DNA of 52,914 nucleotides from a virus, in the IMG/VR virus record IMGVR_UViG_3300009506_000044, positions 1-52,914 of that record, one strand, 5' to 3'. The first letter of the stretch is position 1, and every line of letters starts with the position of its first letter. Below are positions 40,713 to 48,504 of the stretch, piece after piece. The notes under the pieces are model-generated. The model searched no databases. It was not told where the DNA came from and was given only the letters and a program-made list of their open reading frames with translations. Made by a program: the position numbers and the translations under genes.

Positions 40713-40954
40713 GCGGGAAGGTGATCTCGATGCGTGCATGCCGCACGGTATGCTGCCCGCACTGCGGAATTGCGTTAACCTGCCATTTTCCGCTTAACAA
40801 GGAGTTGGGCATGTCATCCTGCCCGACGTGCAGAGGGAAGATCCAAATACGCAATATGAGCGGTCGGTTGCTGGTATCGCCCGTGAAGTTCTCTTTTATA
40901 CGAGGTGCGTCAGTGCATATTTTGCGTGGCGCACAGATGGAATGGGGGTGGTGA
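40709..40954 (+). CDS. Zinc-ribbon small protein
   Basis: An 81-residue protein starting with GTG. CCPHCG and CPTCRGK form a zinc ribbon; the rest is beta-rich and basic. It may bind nucleic acid. Position behind the csf genes gives no firm link to them. Confidence 0.5.
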   Translation: MSGKVISMRACRTVCCPHCGIALTCHFPLNKELGMSSCPTCRGKIQIRNMSGRLLVSPVKFSFIRGASVHILRGAQMEWGW

Positions 40955-41149
40955 GTGAGCGCGCGCCTGAAGCTCGCGGAGATCCGTGGCCACCTTCGCG
41001 ATCTGCGCACGCCGCAGGCGGACCACATTGCCGGGGAGGTCTTGCGTTGGATCGGCTTGCCTGCGGATACGCTGATCAGGGGAGACCTGCGTGACGTGAT
41101 TCTGCGAGCGTTGGAGGATTACAGCCGAAAGGAGGTGCACCGTGGGTGA
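40955..41149 (+). CDS. Small helical protein, unknown
   Basis: A 64-residue protein starting with GTG, overlapping both neighbours. It is helical and charged (LRDLRTPQADHIAGEVLRWI). No family recognised. Confidence 0.45.
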   Translation: MSARLKLAEIRGHLRDLRTPQADHIAGEVLRWIGLPADTLIRGDLRDVILRALEDYSRKEVHRG

Positions 41150-41462
41150 GCGCAGGCTATCGAGGCGCGATTACTTCGCGGGGGTGATCCTCGCGGAACT
41201 GTTGCGCGGCGATGTGCGACGTGACGAGACATACGGCCCGGAGTGGTACGCGCATGTGTGGCGCATGGCAGATGAAATGCTGGCCGCCGAGCCGGGCGTG
41301 GAGATCGGCGCGTATTTTTCGCAGGTGAGCGCCGAGCGGTTGCAGGAGATGCGGACATTGCAGGGGGACATTGCGGTAGACATCACGCGTGCGGTGCTCT
41401 CCGTGATTTCACCTCCGGAGCTGCGCGCGTCGTGCGTGCGGAAGGAGGTGGCGAGTGAGTGA
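41142..41462 (+). CDS. Small helical protein, unknown
   Basis: A 106-residue protein starting with GTG after AGGAGG. It contains YFAGVILAELLRGDVRRDET and appears wholly helical. No family recognised. Coupled by overlap at both ends. Confidence 0.5.
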   Translation: MGERRLSRRDYFAGVILAELLRGDVRRDETYGPEWYAHVWRMADEMLAAEPGVEIGAYFSQVSAERLQEMRTLQGDIAVDITRAVLSVISPPELRASCVRKEVASE

Positions 41463-41730
41463 GCGTGACGAAGAACTGGCGGCGTTCGACCACTGGCTAG
41501 CGGGATACATGCGCGAGGTGCAGGGGCCGGCCACGTTCGCGGTGGCTCAGATGCGGGAAGCCTGGCTCGCAGCGCGGGAACATTGCGATGATGCGCTCGC
41601 CGAGTGGATCGCGAAGGCCCTGACGCGCGCTCATTTCAGGGGATCGATGGTGCTGTCCGGCGTCTACGAGGATGCCAAGGAGAATTACATGCGTGTCGTG
41701 CGTGAGGCGATGCGGGAACGGGAACACTGA
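41455..41730 (+). CDS. Small helical protein, unknown
   Basis: A 91-residue acidic helical protein (AFDHWLAGYMREVQGPATFA). No family recognised. GGAGG at 41444-41448 precedes the GTG. Confidence 0.5.
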   Translation: MSERDEELAAFDHWLAGYMREVQGPATFAVAQMREAWLAAREHCDDALAEWIAKALTRAHFRGSMVLSGVYEDAKENYMRVVREAMREREH

Positions 41731-41735
41731 CAACA

Positions 41736-41812
41736 GTGTACCTCCGCCCGCTGGGGAACCGGTCCCCGGCGGGCATCCAAACGGGGGTACACGCAACAAA
41801 CGGGGGTACACG
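41736..41812 (+). promoter_or_regulatory. Possible RNA switch before the pentapeptide gene
   Basis: GTGTACCTCC (41736-41745) can pair with either of two GGGGGTACAC copies, 41783-41792 or 41802-41811. The copies belong to a 15-base direct repeat (41779-41793, 41798-41812). The second copy contains the ribosome site, and a strong GCCCGC..GCGGGC hairpin (about 41746-41775) lies between. Alternative pairing could open or close the start. Confidence 0.45.
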
Positions 41813-42169
41813 ATGGATTTAGCGTTGAAATTGCGGCACGACGTAGCCGCATGGAACATCTGGCGGGAGCAGTTCCCCCAGGTGCAGATCGACCTGGCGG
41901 GCGCGAACCTGGAGAGCGCGTACCTGGCGGGCGCTGACCTGGAGAGCGCTGACCTGCGGTGCGCGAACCTGGAAAGCGCTGACCTGGCGGGCGCGTACCT
42001 GGAGAGCGCTGACCTGCGGGGCGCTGACCTGCGGGGCGCGAATCTGCGGGGCGCGTCCCTGTGGGGCGCGTCCCTGGCGGGCGCCATTTTATGCGACGCG
42101 AATCTGGACGGTGCGATAGTGTCGTACCGGGGAAAATGCGTGCGGATCGTTTTCGAGGAATCACGTTAA
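41813..42169 (+). CDS. Pentapeptide repeat protein
   Basis: A 118-residue protein. Residues 25-105 are made of A(D/N)LxS/G repeats (LAGANLESAYLAGADLESAD) that form a right-handed quadrilateral beta-helix. Members such as Qnr and McbG mimic DNA and block gyrase; others are of unknown role. The first 25 residues are helical and non-repeat. DNA of the repeats is GC-rich. Confidence 0.75.
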   Translation: MDLALKLRHDVAAWNIWREQFPQVQIDLAGANLESAYLAGADLESADLRCANLESADLAGAYLESADLRGADLRGANLRGASLWGASLAGAILCDANLDGAIVSYRGKCVRIVFEESR

Positions 42170-42181
42170 CCAGCGTGCTCC

Positions 42182-42216
42182 GCTCGGGCGGCGTCCGGAG
42201 TCGCCCGAGCACTTTT
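42182..42216 (+). terminator. Hairpin with short T-tract
   Basis: GCTCGGGCG (42182-42190) and CGCCCGAGC (42202-42210) form a perfect 9-pair stem followed by ACTTTT. It may end or attenuate the pentapeptide transcript. Confidence 0.5.
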
Positions 42217-42247
42217 CACGGGGCACGCGCAACACAAGGAGCACGAT

Positions 42248-42691
42248 ATGGGAGAGATTTTACGGGACTGGACGACACAGGCGGGCCTTCGGGCTGTGCT
42301 GGTGCAGCACTATCGCGGACACATCTGCGGATACGTGGCCGTAGCGGAAGGCCATCCGCTGCACGGTGTGCATTATGACGAGGAAGCGGAATGCCTGCGT
42401 GGCAAGTTACCAGAGGTGATGGAAGGCACGACGGGAAAACGCGGCATTATCACGATTTTATGCGCCGCAGTAGACAAGCCGAGGGCCACGATGGACCTCG
42501 TTTTCGATGTCCACGGCAGTGTTACGTATACCGGGAAAGGCGAGCGGTCGTGTCTGCCGAAAGAGAACGGGGTGTGGTGGATAGGATTCGATACGGCGCA
42601 TTGCGACGACAACCCGGAAGACTGCAACGAATCGTACTGTGCCAACGAATGTGAGCGTCTGGCCGCTCAGATTGCGGAGGTACATTCATGA
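42248..42691 (+). CDS. Conserved phage protein of unknown function
   Basis: A 147-residue protein with a pattern seen in many phage hypotheticals: GYVAVAEGHPLHGVHYDE, FDVHGSVTYTG, then GVWWIGFDTAHCDDNPED and a helical end. ACAAGGAGC precedes ATG. No biochemical role is known to me. Confidence 0.6.
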   Translation: MGEILRDWTTQAGLRAVLVQHYRGHICGYVAVAEGHPLHGVHYDEEAECLRGKLPEVMEGTTGKRGIITILCAAVDKPRATMDLVFDVHGSVTYTGKGERSCLPKENGVWWIGFDTAHCDDNPEDCNESYCANECERLAAQIAEVHS

Positions 42692-42906
42692 TCCATGAGA
42701 ATTTCGAGACCTTCCGACGCCATGCCGAGGGGCAACTGCGAGAGAAGGGAATCCCGCAGTTTGCAATAGCGTGGGCTCGCCACGGCTGGCTTATGCGCTG
42801 CGAGTACGAAGCGGCGCAGAAGGAAAACCGCGCCCCTGCCGATGCCACGGCACTCGGGGCGCCGTGCGAACCCGCCCAGAAGGCGGGGGTAACGGTGGAA
42901 GTATAG
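42688..42906 (+). CDS. Small helical protein, unknown
   Basis: A 72-residue helical protein (IHENFETFRRHAEGQLREKG) overlapping the previous stop by four bases. No family recognised. Confidence 0.45.
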   Translation: MIHENFETFRRHAEGQLREKGIPQFAIAWARHGWLMRCEYEAAQKENRAPADATALGAPCEPAQKAGVTVEV

Positions 42907-42920
42907 CATAGTGTTCTTGT

Positions 42921-42977
42921 TCTGAGAACTCCTTTCCTGGCCCCCTTCGGGGGGCCTTGATTAACCGAGTTCTCAGA
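42921..42977. terminator. Nested palindrome with UUCG terminator-like hairpin
   Basis: TCTGAGAACTC (42921-42931) and GAGTTCTCAGA (42967-42977) are perfect arms around GGCCCCC-TTCG-GGGGGCC (42939-42956). The inner hairpin could act as a terminator for either strand and the outer palindrome as an operator before the antirepressor gene. Confidence 0.6.
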
Positions 42978-43003
42978 GCGCAACAAAAAAGGAGCATCAG
43001 AAC

Positions 43004-43801
43004 ATGTACGAACTTATTCCCGTTTCCAAGATGATGATCGGAGATGATACAGAGTTGGCGGTGTCAGCCCGTGATTTGCATGCGTTTTTGGGAGTTGCCA
43101 CCAGATTCGACATCTGGATTTCAAGGAGACTTGAAGAAGCGCAACTGATTGAAAACCAGGATTTTGCAGTTATGCTCAATTCTGTACAAAACCCAAAAGG
43201 TGGACGTCCTTCCACAGAATACATTCTCACCATAGATGCCGCAAAACATCTCTGCATGATGGAGAAAACCGACAAGGGGAAAGAAGCCCGTTGCCATTTC
43301 ATCCAGGTCGAAAAGGAAGCCCGGCGCATGGTGATGGCATCGCCGCGCCCGGTCGCCATGATCGAGGAGCAGGCCGCCGGCGTGATGAATGGATGGCTCC
43401 GCGCCGCATCGCTGCTGAGTGTACCCGAACACATCGCCCAGCAGGAGGCCGTCAAGGCCACCCGGCAAAAAACCGGCATCGATTATGAGCCCCTCCTGCT
43501 CAATGCCCCCGCTCAGGACCACATCGACAACGCCGACCGTATGCTGGAGGTGAGCGACCTGGCCGTGGAGTTGAACGTCAACGGCGCCACTCCGGTCCAA
43601 AAGGGCGCCACGTTGAACAAGTTCCTAGCGTTCATCGGCTGGCAGGCACGCAAGGGCGGCCGGTGGATCGCCACGCCGAAGGGGAAGGAATTCTCCGCAG
43701 TGCATGCTTGGAGCAACGGGAAGAAAAGCGGGTACAACCTGAAATGGAACGTGGCCGCCGTACAGGCGGAATGGTCGTCCTTCATGGCGGAAAGGGGGTA
43801 A
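43004..43801 (+). CDS. AntA-type antirepressor
   Basis: A 265-residue protein. The N-terminal AntA/AntB domain is clear: AVSARDLHAFLGVATRFDIW, then RPSTEYILTIDAAKHLCMME. The C-terminal half contains a putative DNA-binding unit (NKFLAFIGWQARKGGRWIAT). Antirepressors bind and inactivate a phage repressor and promote lytic growth. With the Cro-like regulator at 31138 this suggests a lysis-lysogeny style decision. AAAGGAGC precedes the ATG. Confidence 0.8.
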   Translation: MYELIPVSKMMIGDDTELAVSARDLHAFLGVATRFDIWISRRLEEAQLIENQDFAVMLNSVQNPKGGRPSTEYILTIDAAKHLCMMEKTDKGKEARCHFIQVEKEARRMVMASPRPVAMIEEQAAGVMNGWLRAASLLSVPEHIAQQEAVKATRQKTGIDYEPLLLNAPAQDHIDNADRMLEVSDLAVELNVNGATPVQKGATLNKFLAFIGWQARKGGRWIATPKGKEFSAVHAWSNGKKSGYNLKWNVAAVQAEWSSFMAERG

Positions 43802-43806
43802 CCACC

Positions 43807-44892
43807 GTGGATACAGCAATCGCAAAACGCGACAACGGCAACGGGCAGATCGCGCTGACACCGGGCGACAAGATGGTCCTCACCACCGAACAGATCGACC
43901 TGATAAAACAGCAGATCTGCACGAAGGGGAGCGATGCTGAGTTGCAGTTGTTCCTCTATCAATGCAAGCGGACGGGGCTGGACCCGCTCAACCGCCAGAT
44001 ATACGCCCTGTTTTACCACAATAACAAAACGCAGCGCGATGAGATGAGTATCCATATCAGCATCGATGGGATGAGGCTAATTGCCGAGCGATCCGGAAAA
44101 TACGCCGGGCAACTGGGGCCATACTGGTGCGGACCCGATGGAAAATGGTTCGAGGTGTGGCTATTCAACGGCCCACCGGCGGCCGCGAAAGTCGGCATTT
44201 TGAGGAAAGACTGGTCGCAACCGTTGTGGGCGATCGCCAGATTTAACGATTACGCCAAGAAAAATAAATTCTGGAACGAGATCGGTCCGCATATGATCGC
44301 CATCAGGGCCGAAATGATCGGACTTCGCAAGGCGTTTCCGCAGGATCTATCCGGACTGTACGGGGAGGGTGAAATCGTGGAATACGAACCGGCGGTCGAT
44401 ATTCGCCGCATCGAGCAGGTGAAGCCCAGCACAGGAGAACGGCACGTCTTCGAAGGACCGGACGGAGCAGATGCCTTTTTCTACGAGGCGCTACCCAAGT
44501 CCGAAGCGCCACCAGAACCGGAGAAGCCCAAGAAAAACGGCGCTGTGTCGAAAATGTGGGTCGTGCTCGGAGAGGTGTTCGCCACGGCCAAAAAAAACAT
44601 GCCGCCGGAAGATTACGAGCTGCTGACGCGGTGCTTCATTGCGGAGGTTCTGCACCTGCGGATCGATCGCGACGAAAAAGGCAAGCCCCATGTGGGGTCG
44701 ATCAAGACCTACGAGGCCAACAAGGTCGTCGAGGCTTTGAGCGACGCGGACAAAATCGCAGAACTGCGTCCTAAGGTGGATGAGCGCTTTCGGCAGGAGA
44801 AGGAGTGCCAGGAATTTATTGCGCACTCCGCTCCCGCGTCCGATAACGAGCGTCTGCCGTCCGCCGCAGATCGCGGCGCCGGCATAGTGTAA
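43807..44892 (+). CDS. bet: Bet/RecT single-strand annealing protein
   Basis: A 361-residue protein starting with GTG. Residues about 20-180 match the Bet family: LYQCKRTGLDPLNRQIYALF, HISIDGMRLIAERSGKYAGQ and RAEMIGLRKAFPQDLSGLYG. Bet anneals complementary strands during phage recombination. The C-terminal 150 residues are a less conserved extension. No exonuclease partner was recognised nearby. The frame is open upstream, but that part overlaps the antirepressor and lacks a ribosome site. Confidence 0.88.
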   Translation: MDTAIAKRDNGNGQIALTPGDKMVLTTEQIDLIKQQICTKGSDAELQLFLYQCKRTGLDPLNRQIYALFYHNNKTQRDEMSIHISIDGMRLIAERSGKYAGQLGPYWCGPDGKWFEVWLFNGPPAAAKVGILRKDWSQPLWAIARFNDYAKKNKFWNEIGPHMIAIRAEMIGLRKAFPQDLSGLYGEGEIVEYEPAVDIRRIEQVKPSTGERHVFEGPDGADAFFYEALPKSEAPPEPEKPKKNGAVSKMWVVLGEVFATAKKNMPPEDYELLTRCFIAEVLHLRIDRDEKGKPHVGSIKTYEANKVVEALSDADKIAELRPKVDERFRQEKECQEFIAHSAPASDNERLPSAADRGAGIV

Positions 44893-44910
44893 CGAACGAA
44901 AATACATCCG

Positions 44911-44979
44911 CTCGCCCGGCCCACAACCGGCCGGCGCGTTGCCGGTCTCGTGAGAGCAAACATAAGCCTGCCGGGCGAG
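44911..44979. repeat. Inverted repeat after the recombinase gene
   Basis: CTCGCCCGGC (44911-44920) and GCCGGGCGAG (44970-44979) are perfect arms with a 49-base interior that holds another small GC hairpin. It could form a cloverleaf-like structure in the leader of the next gene. Confidence 0.45.
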
Positions 44980-45003
44980 TGGAAGATATACGGAGGAACA
45001 ATC

Positions 45004-45261
45004 ATGACCGAACTAACCGCAACCGCATGGGCGCCGATGCAATGCCGCCGGTGCTCGCATTTCGTTCCCGTCCCCGATGGGGCAGACCCGGTAGGATGCG
45101 GGATTGATCCGCTTAAAGTACTGGTGCCTCCCGGTGCCAGGTGCCCGCACTGCCGTGGCCTGCACGCGTTCGATGCCGAAAACGGATCGGTGTGGAGGCT
45201 GACGCGCGACCGGACGCATTACGAATTCTATCGTGGGGAGGTGCCCAGTGGAACGGTATAA
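45004..45261 (+). CDS. Zinc-ribbon small protein
   Basis: An 85-residue protein with CRRC, a lone Cys in VGCG, and CPHCRG. Metal binding is probable. CGGAGGA precedes ATG 45004. No specific family. Confidence 0.5.
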   Translation: MTELTATAWAPMQCRRCSHFVPVPDGADPVGCGIDPLKVLVPPGARCPHCRGLHAFDAENGSVWRLTRDRTHYEFYRGEVPSGTV

Positions 45262-45391
45262 TCGAACTGAGTGGTGGGACTACGACGAGGAGGAAGGCGA
45301 CCACGGACTGGTCGCTGGCGTGACGCTGCTGATACTAGCGGCAGCAGTGTATATTTTCGGCCTGCTCTGGAATGTCGGGAGACTGCTATGA
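45248..45391 (+). CDS. Small single-pass membrane protein
   Basis: A 47-residue protein starting with GTG, overlapping the previous and next genes. An acidic head (WWDYDEEEGDHG) precedes one membrane segment (LVAGVTLLILAAAVYIFGLL). Possible roles include lysis or superinfection exclusion; neither is shown. Confidence 0.45.
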   Translation: MERYNRTEWWDYDEEEGDHGLVAGVTLLILAAAVYIFGLLWNVGRLL

Positions 45392-45891
45392 GCACGAAAA
45401 CGCAAACAACAATCGAACTCCGCGAATGGTTGGCCGAAGGCGAACTCCTGTTCGGACCAAACCGCCGCTACTGGCGTTTCGTCTGCCCGACATGCGGGCA
45501 CATTGCCGCAGCGGAAGATTGGCGCCTGGCAGGGGCACCGGACACATCGGCGGCGATCTCATGCGTCCGGTGGTGGAACGCCAGTCTGGGGCAGTGCCCC
45601 AGCAACGCGGAGAACCCCGTGGAGATCGTCACGCACGGAGAAGAACCCCGGAGAGCCTTCGACTTCGACCGCTCACCCGGCCGGGCATGGCGGGATGAAC
45701 GCGGTCGGTTGGTGTTCGTACATGGCGGGATCGGTGGCGGCGCATGGGCCGCCTATTGGCGAAAGCCGAACGGATCGCTGAAGCGACTCACCTCGAACCG
45801 CTGGCCCACGTTCGACTGCTGTGCAGCCGCACAGGCGAACCTGGACCGCGAGGCACTGCGCAGGGGATGGACGGTGCAAGAGATCGCTTAG
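45388..45891 (+). CDS. Zinc-containing phage protein, unknown
   Basis: A 167-residue protein. WRFVCPTCGHIAAAEDWRLA, then SCVRW, suggests a zinc site in the N-terminal half, and VHGGIGGGAWAAYWRKPNGS a compact C-terminal domain. This layout recurs in phage hypotheticals. ATG 45388 overlaps the membrane-protein stop by four bases. Confidence 0.55.
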   Translation: MSTKTQTTIELREWLAEGELLFGPNRRYWRFVCPTCGHIAAAEDWRLAGAPDTSAAISCVRWWNASLGQCPSNAENPVEIVTHGEEPRRAFDFDRSPGRAWRDERGRLVFVHGGIGGGAWAAYWRKPNGSLKRLTSNRWPTFDCCAAAQANLDREALRRGWTVQEIA

Positions 45892-45900
45892 AGCGTCCGC

Positions 45901-45920
45901 GAGCGGGGTAAAAACCGCTC
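45901..45920 (+). terminator. Hairpin after the 45388 gene
   Basis: GAGCGG and CCGCTC arms enclose GGTAAAAA. No T-tract follows, so termination would be weak. Confidence 0.3.
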
Positions 45921-45968
45921 AAATTTCGACGCGAGTCGTATTTGTGTGGCTTTTCTCGCGGATGTGTG

Positions 45969-45996
45969 TTGTCGTCGAAATTTTGCGTGGTAGAAT
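45969..45996 (+). promoter_or_regulatory. Candidate promoter with flanking inverted repeat
   Basis: TTGTCG (45969-45974), 16-base spacer, TAGAAT (45991-45996). AAATTTCGACG (45921-45931) and CGTCGAAATTT (45973-45983) are perfect arms, the second lying over the -35 and spacer, as an operator would. Confidence 0.5.
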
Positions 45997-46016
45997 GTTC
46001 GTCTGGGAGGATAACT

Positions 46017-46241
46017 ATGTTTGATATGGACGCATTCCCGGAGCTGTTTTTCGCCGAGCATAATTGGCAGCAACGACGGAGGGAGACCATCCAGATCGAT
46101 GCCCGGCTGGACGCCATCGAGCGCAAGCTGGACCTCATCCTGCTGGCGCTGGGTGACCATGTGTTGATGGAGGGCGGATGGCATGACCTCCAGCTGGGAG
46201 AGGTGTCACCGAGAAAGGTTAAGCGGTGCCAGAAAAAATAG
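46017..46241 (+). CDS. Small helical protein, unknown
   Basis: A 74-residue protein after GGGAGG, with a coiled-coil-like region (QIDARLDAIERKLDLILLAL). No family recognised. Confidence 0.5.
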   Translation: MFDMDAFPELFFAEHNWQQRRRETIQIDARLDAIERKLDLILLALGDHVLMEGGWHDLQLGEVSPRKVKRCQKK

Positions 46242-46504
46242 TGATTGACGGCGATGAATATTGGACGCTGGCGGATGACGACCGCATCAACGAGTCGTAC
46301 ATCCGGGAGCGGTGCGGGGCATGCCGGGAGCCGAATTTCGTCTATCTGGGCGATCTGAGTGATCTCACCAGATGGGATGTCGATTATTTCGTGTGTTGGT
46401 CGTGTGGAGCGAAAACGATCATGACGAACGACGAATTGATAATCGAGGGATACATTGCGGGGGAATCGATGATGGAGGAAAAGGGAACAGCGTCCGCGAC
46501 TTAG
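46226..46504 (+). CDS. Zinc-ribbon protein
   Basis: A 92-residue acidic protein starting with GTG, overlapping the previous gene by 16 bases. CGAC and CWSCG form a zinc ribbon. No family recognised. Confidence 0.5.
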   Translation: MPEKIVIDGDEYWTLADDDRINESYIRERCGACREPNFVYLGDLSDLTRWDVDYFVCWSCGAKTIMTNDELIIEGYIAGESMMEEKGTASAT

Positions 46505-46596
46505 GAACACAGCGCGACCGGGCCTAAAACCACTATTTTGCTAGGTGTGCGACCGTTAAACATACGGCTCGGCGCGATGATATACAGGAGAGCAGC

Positions 46597-46830
46597 TTGA
46601 GGAAACAGATGCCGATTTTCAGGTCAATCCGACACGCTTGGACATGGCGAAAATATTCCAGGGTCGCAATTTTGCCGAATGCGTGGATTATTCCTGACGA
46701 TGTCGCTGATTTGATAGTATATATGCCAATATTTTGCAGCATAGGCGAGCCATCGCCCTGCGTGGCATGGCGTTTACTGAGCGCTATGGCGCCCGGGAGG
46801 TGCTCCGGATATACTTCCGGATTTTATTAG
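46597..46830 (+). CDS. Doubtful small basic protein
   Basis: A 77-residue frame starting with TTG after GGAGAG. The first half (KYSRVAILPNAWIIPDDVAD) looks protein-like; the second half does not. A different frame at about 46710-46916 (LRGMAFTERYGAREVLRIYF) looks better there. Either two overlapping genes or a frameshift at about 46710-46740 is possible. The rest of 46505-46972 shows no clear gene. Confidence 0.3.
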   Translation: MRKQMPIFRSIRHAWTWRKYSRVAILPNAWIIPDDVADLIVYMPIFCSIGEPSPCVAWRLLSAMAPGRCSGYTSGFY

Positions 46831-46916
46831 CCAGCGAAAAAAAGGGCGAGATATCCATAACGACAGGGATAAGGCCGGCGGGAGTTCGCTGGCCGCGAAA
46901 CGCAGGAAATCAGTGA
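46710..46916 (+). other. Open frame overlapping the doubtful gene
   Basis: This frame lacks a convincing start (TTG 46734 or ATG 46767) but reads as natural protein to residue EKKGEISITTGIRPAGVRWP. It may be the continuation of the 46597 gene after a one-base change. Confidence 0.3.
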
Positions 46917-46972
46917 GACAGAAAGGAGGTGCCCGCGTTGATACGACTGGCGCCCGCATGTGCCGGGCGTTC

Positions 46973-47044
46973 GGCCAGGTGGCGCAACGGTAGCGCGTCC
47001 GCCTTGTAAGCGGAGGGTTGCGGGTTCGAGCCCCGCCCTGGCCT
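46973..47044 (+). tRNA. tRNA-Thr (anticodon TGT)
   Basis: A complete cloverleaf: acceptor GGCCAGG/CCTGGCC, D-arm GCGC/GCGC, anticodon stem TCCGC/GCGGA with loop CTTGTAA (anticodon TGT, reading ACA), and T-arm GCGGG/CCCGC with TTCGAGC. No encoded CCA follows. A CGCCCG/CGGGCG hairpin sits just upstream. It would support codons scarce in the host. Confidence 0.92.
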
Positions 47045-47060
47045 GCAGAGGAGGTGATTT

Positions 47061-47351
47061 ATGGATGCAGAATATACTGCGAAAATTGTTGAACGTATCG
47101 ATGAGTTGAAGCGAGAAATGCTGGCTAGGGCCGAGCGGGAACTTGGGATTGACAAGATTGTCAAGCCGCCCTGCGAGGAGTGTGCATATTTTTCGCCGCA
47201 GATCCTCTATTCCGGCAGGCTCATAATGTGCATTGCTGATCGTATGTCGCATGATTTTTCGTGTTTTTCACGTGAACTGGAATGGAAGCGTTTGGGTTAT
47301 CAATCGAAAGAAAAACGTGATATAGAGCAAAAAATGAAAGCAGAAGAATAG
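47061..47351 (+). CDS. Small Cys-containing protein, unknown
   Basis: A 96-residue protein after GAGGAGG. A helix with ELKREMLARAERELGID leads to CEECAYFSPQI and a second Cys pair (CIAD, CFSREL). A zinc finger is likely. No family recognised. Confidence 0.5.
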   Translation: MDAEYTAKIVERIDELKREMLARAERELGIDKIVKPPCEECAYFSPQILYSGRLIMCIADRMSHDFSCFSRELEWKRLGYQSKEKRDIEQKMKAEE

Positions 47352-47533
47352 TGCGCAGATTCGTGAAATACACGCTATTCTGTGTGTGCGCGGTCATCGC
47401 GGTATACTGTGCTGTATACCGTTTCGCACGTCCGGAGATGACCGATACGCAGGTGACACTGGCGCTATGGCCGTGGGAGATCGCCTGTGTTGGAGCGTTT
47501 TTCGGTGGAGTCGTTTTGGGGGGTGGAAGGTGA
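47351..47533 (+). CDS. Small two-pass membrane protein
   Basis: A 60-residue protein starting with GTG. Segments LFCVCAVIAVYCAVYRFA and WEIACVGAFFGGVVLGGG are hydrophobic. It could be a holin-like or inner-membrane protein. Overlaps both neighbours. Confidence 0.45.
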   Translation: MRRFVKYTLFCVCAVIAVYCAVYRFARPEMTDTQVTLALWPWEIACVGAFFGGVVLGGGR

Positions 47534-47721
47534 GAGTGGAAACGGTGTACTCTCCGAACGTGTACGGTGACAATAATTGCTACATATGCCGTAATCTGAA
47601 AATCGGAGAGAAATATGCGAGGTTCAACGAGTGGCCTGAAGATGGACAGCCGTTTTGCGTGTGCAAGGAGTGCATGCAGAAGGCCATCGTTGCAATAGAC
47701 GAATTCGAGGATGACGAATGA
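47530..47721 (+). CDS. Zinc-ribbon small protein
   Basis: A 63-residue protein starting with GTG, with CYIC and CVCKECM. No family recognised; part of a string of small zinc proteins. Confidence 0.5.
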   Translation: MRVETVYSPNVYGDNNCYICRNLKIGEKYARFNEWPEDGQPFCVCKECMQKAIVAIDEFEDDE

Positions 47722-48095
47722 AGTGTTGTCTTTGCGGTGGTCCACTGTTTTATGTCCGCGGGATATCGGTATGCCCGCTGAAGGGTTGCCACAAAAATCT
47801 GTCGCGTTTTTCGAATTCGATATGTGCCGGAAAATTCACGCTGCACAAGCGAGTATACACTAGATGCAGGGGTATGTTCGAGAAATTCACGGGGATGTGC
47901 AACCGACGTCCATTTTTCGAGTATCCGACAGGGCATGTGTTATGCCTGGGCGCCAGTGGCCAGCGCGAAAAAATGTGGGATATCAAAATTGACTTCGAGG
48001 TATACCAATTTGATTTGAGTGGAATTTATGATAGCGCAAATCTGTCCGTGTTGGAAAGATGGGAACGCACTGATATACCGATAATGGAGGCATAA
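47718..48095 (+). CDS. Zinc-finger protein, unknown
   Basis: A 125-residue protein starting CCLCGGPLFYVRGISVCPLK, with further Cys and His along its first 80 residues. No family recognised. Overlaps the previous gene by four bases. Confidence 0.5.
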   Translation: MKCCLCGGPLFYVRGISVCPLKGCHKNLSRFSNSICAGKFTLHKRVYTRCRGMFEKFTGMCNRRPFFEYPTGHVLCLGASGQREKMWDIKIDFEVYQFDLSGIYDSANLSVLERWERTDIPIMEA

Positions 48096-48310
48096 TGCAA
48101 ACTGCGACAGGATTTTGCAAGCGGTGCCAGCGCCAGGTGGCGATACAGCGCCCTGGAGTCAACCATGTGTTGCACCTGCTACTGACGATGTTCACGCTCG
48201 GGCTGTGGTTCCCGTTGTGGATGCTGTTTATTTTCGCGGGATCGTTCGGCCTGGGAGGGTGGCGGTGTACCACTTGCGGGCGGAAAGTCGCGAGGAGTCT
48301 GTTTCGATGA
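48095..48310 (+). CDS. Zinc-ribbon membrane protein
   Basis: A 71-residue protein. CKRC at the N-terminus and CTTCGRK at the C-terminus form a split zinc ribbon around a hydrophobic segment (LLLTMFTLGLWFPLWMLFIF). This arrangement recurs in phage proteins of unknown role. Start overlaps the preceding stop by one base. Confidence 0.55.
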   Translation: MQTATGFCKRCQRQVAIQRPGVNHVLHLLLTMFTLGLWFPLWMLFIFAGSFGLGGWRCTTCGRKVARSLFR

Positions 48311-48504
48311 AATATGCAAGGTTCAAATCGAAAATATCGGCAATGCTGATGCGCAATTTTTTTGGTCGCCGCGTATATCTTTGGCCATCTTATTGGTTTA
48401 TCAGATTCGGTTTTCGTGTACCGTGGGATACCCAAAAAAAATGGTCAGCTGCGGCTGAGTGCCAAAAGGCATATTATGATGCGATTGGGAGTAATGCAGA
48501 CTGA
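48307..48504 (+). CDS. Small basic protein, unknown
   Basis: A 65-residue basic protein (RFKSKISAMLMRNFFGRRVY), coupled to the previous gene. No family recognised. Confidence 0.45.
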   Translation: MKYARFKSKISAMLMRNFFGRRVYLWPSYWFIRFGFRVPWDTQKKWSAAAECQKAYYDAIGSNAD

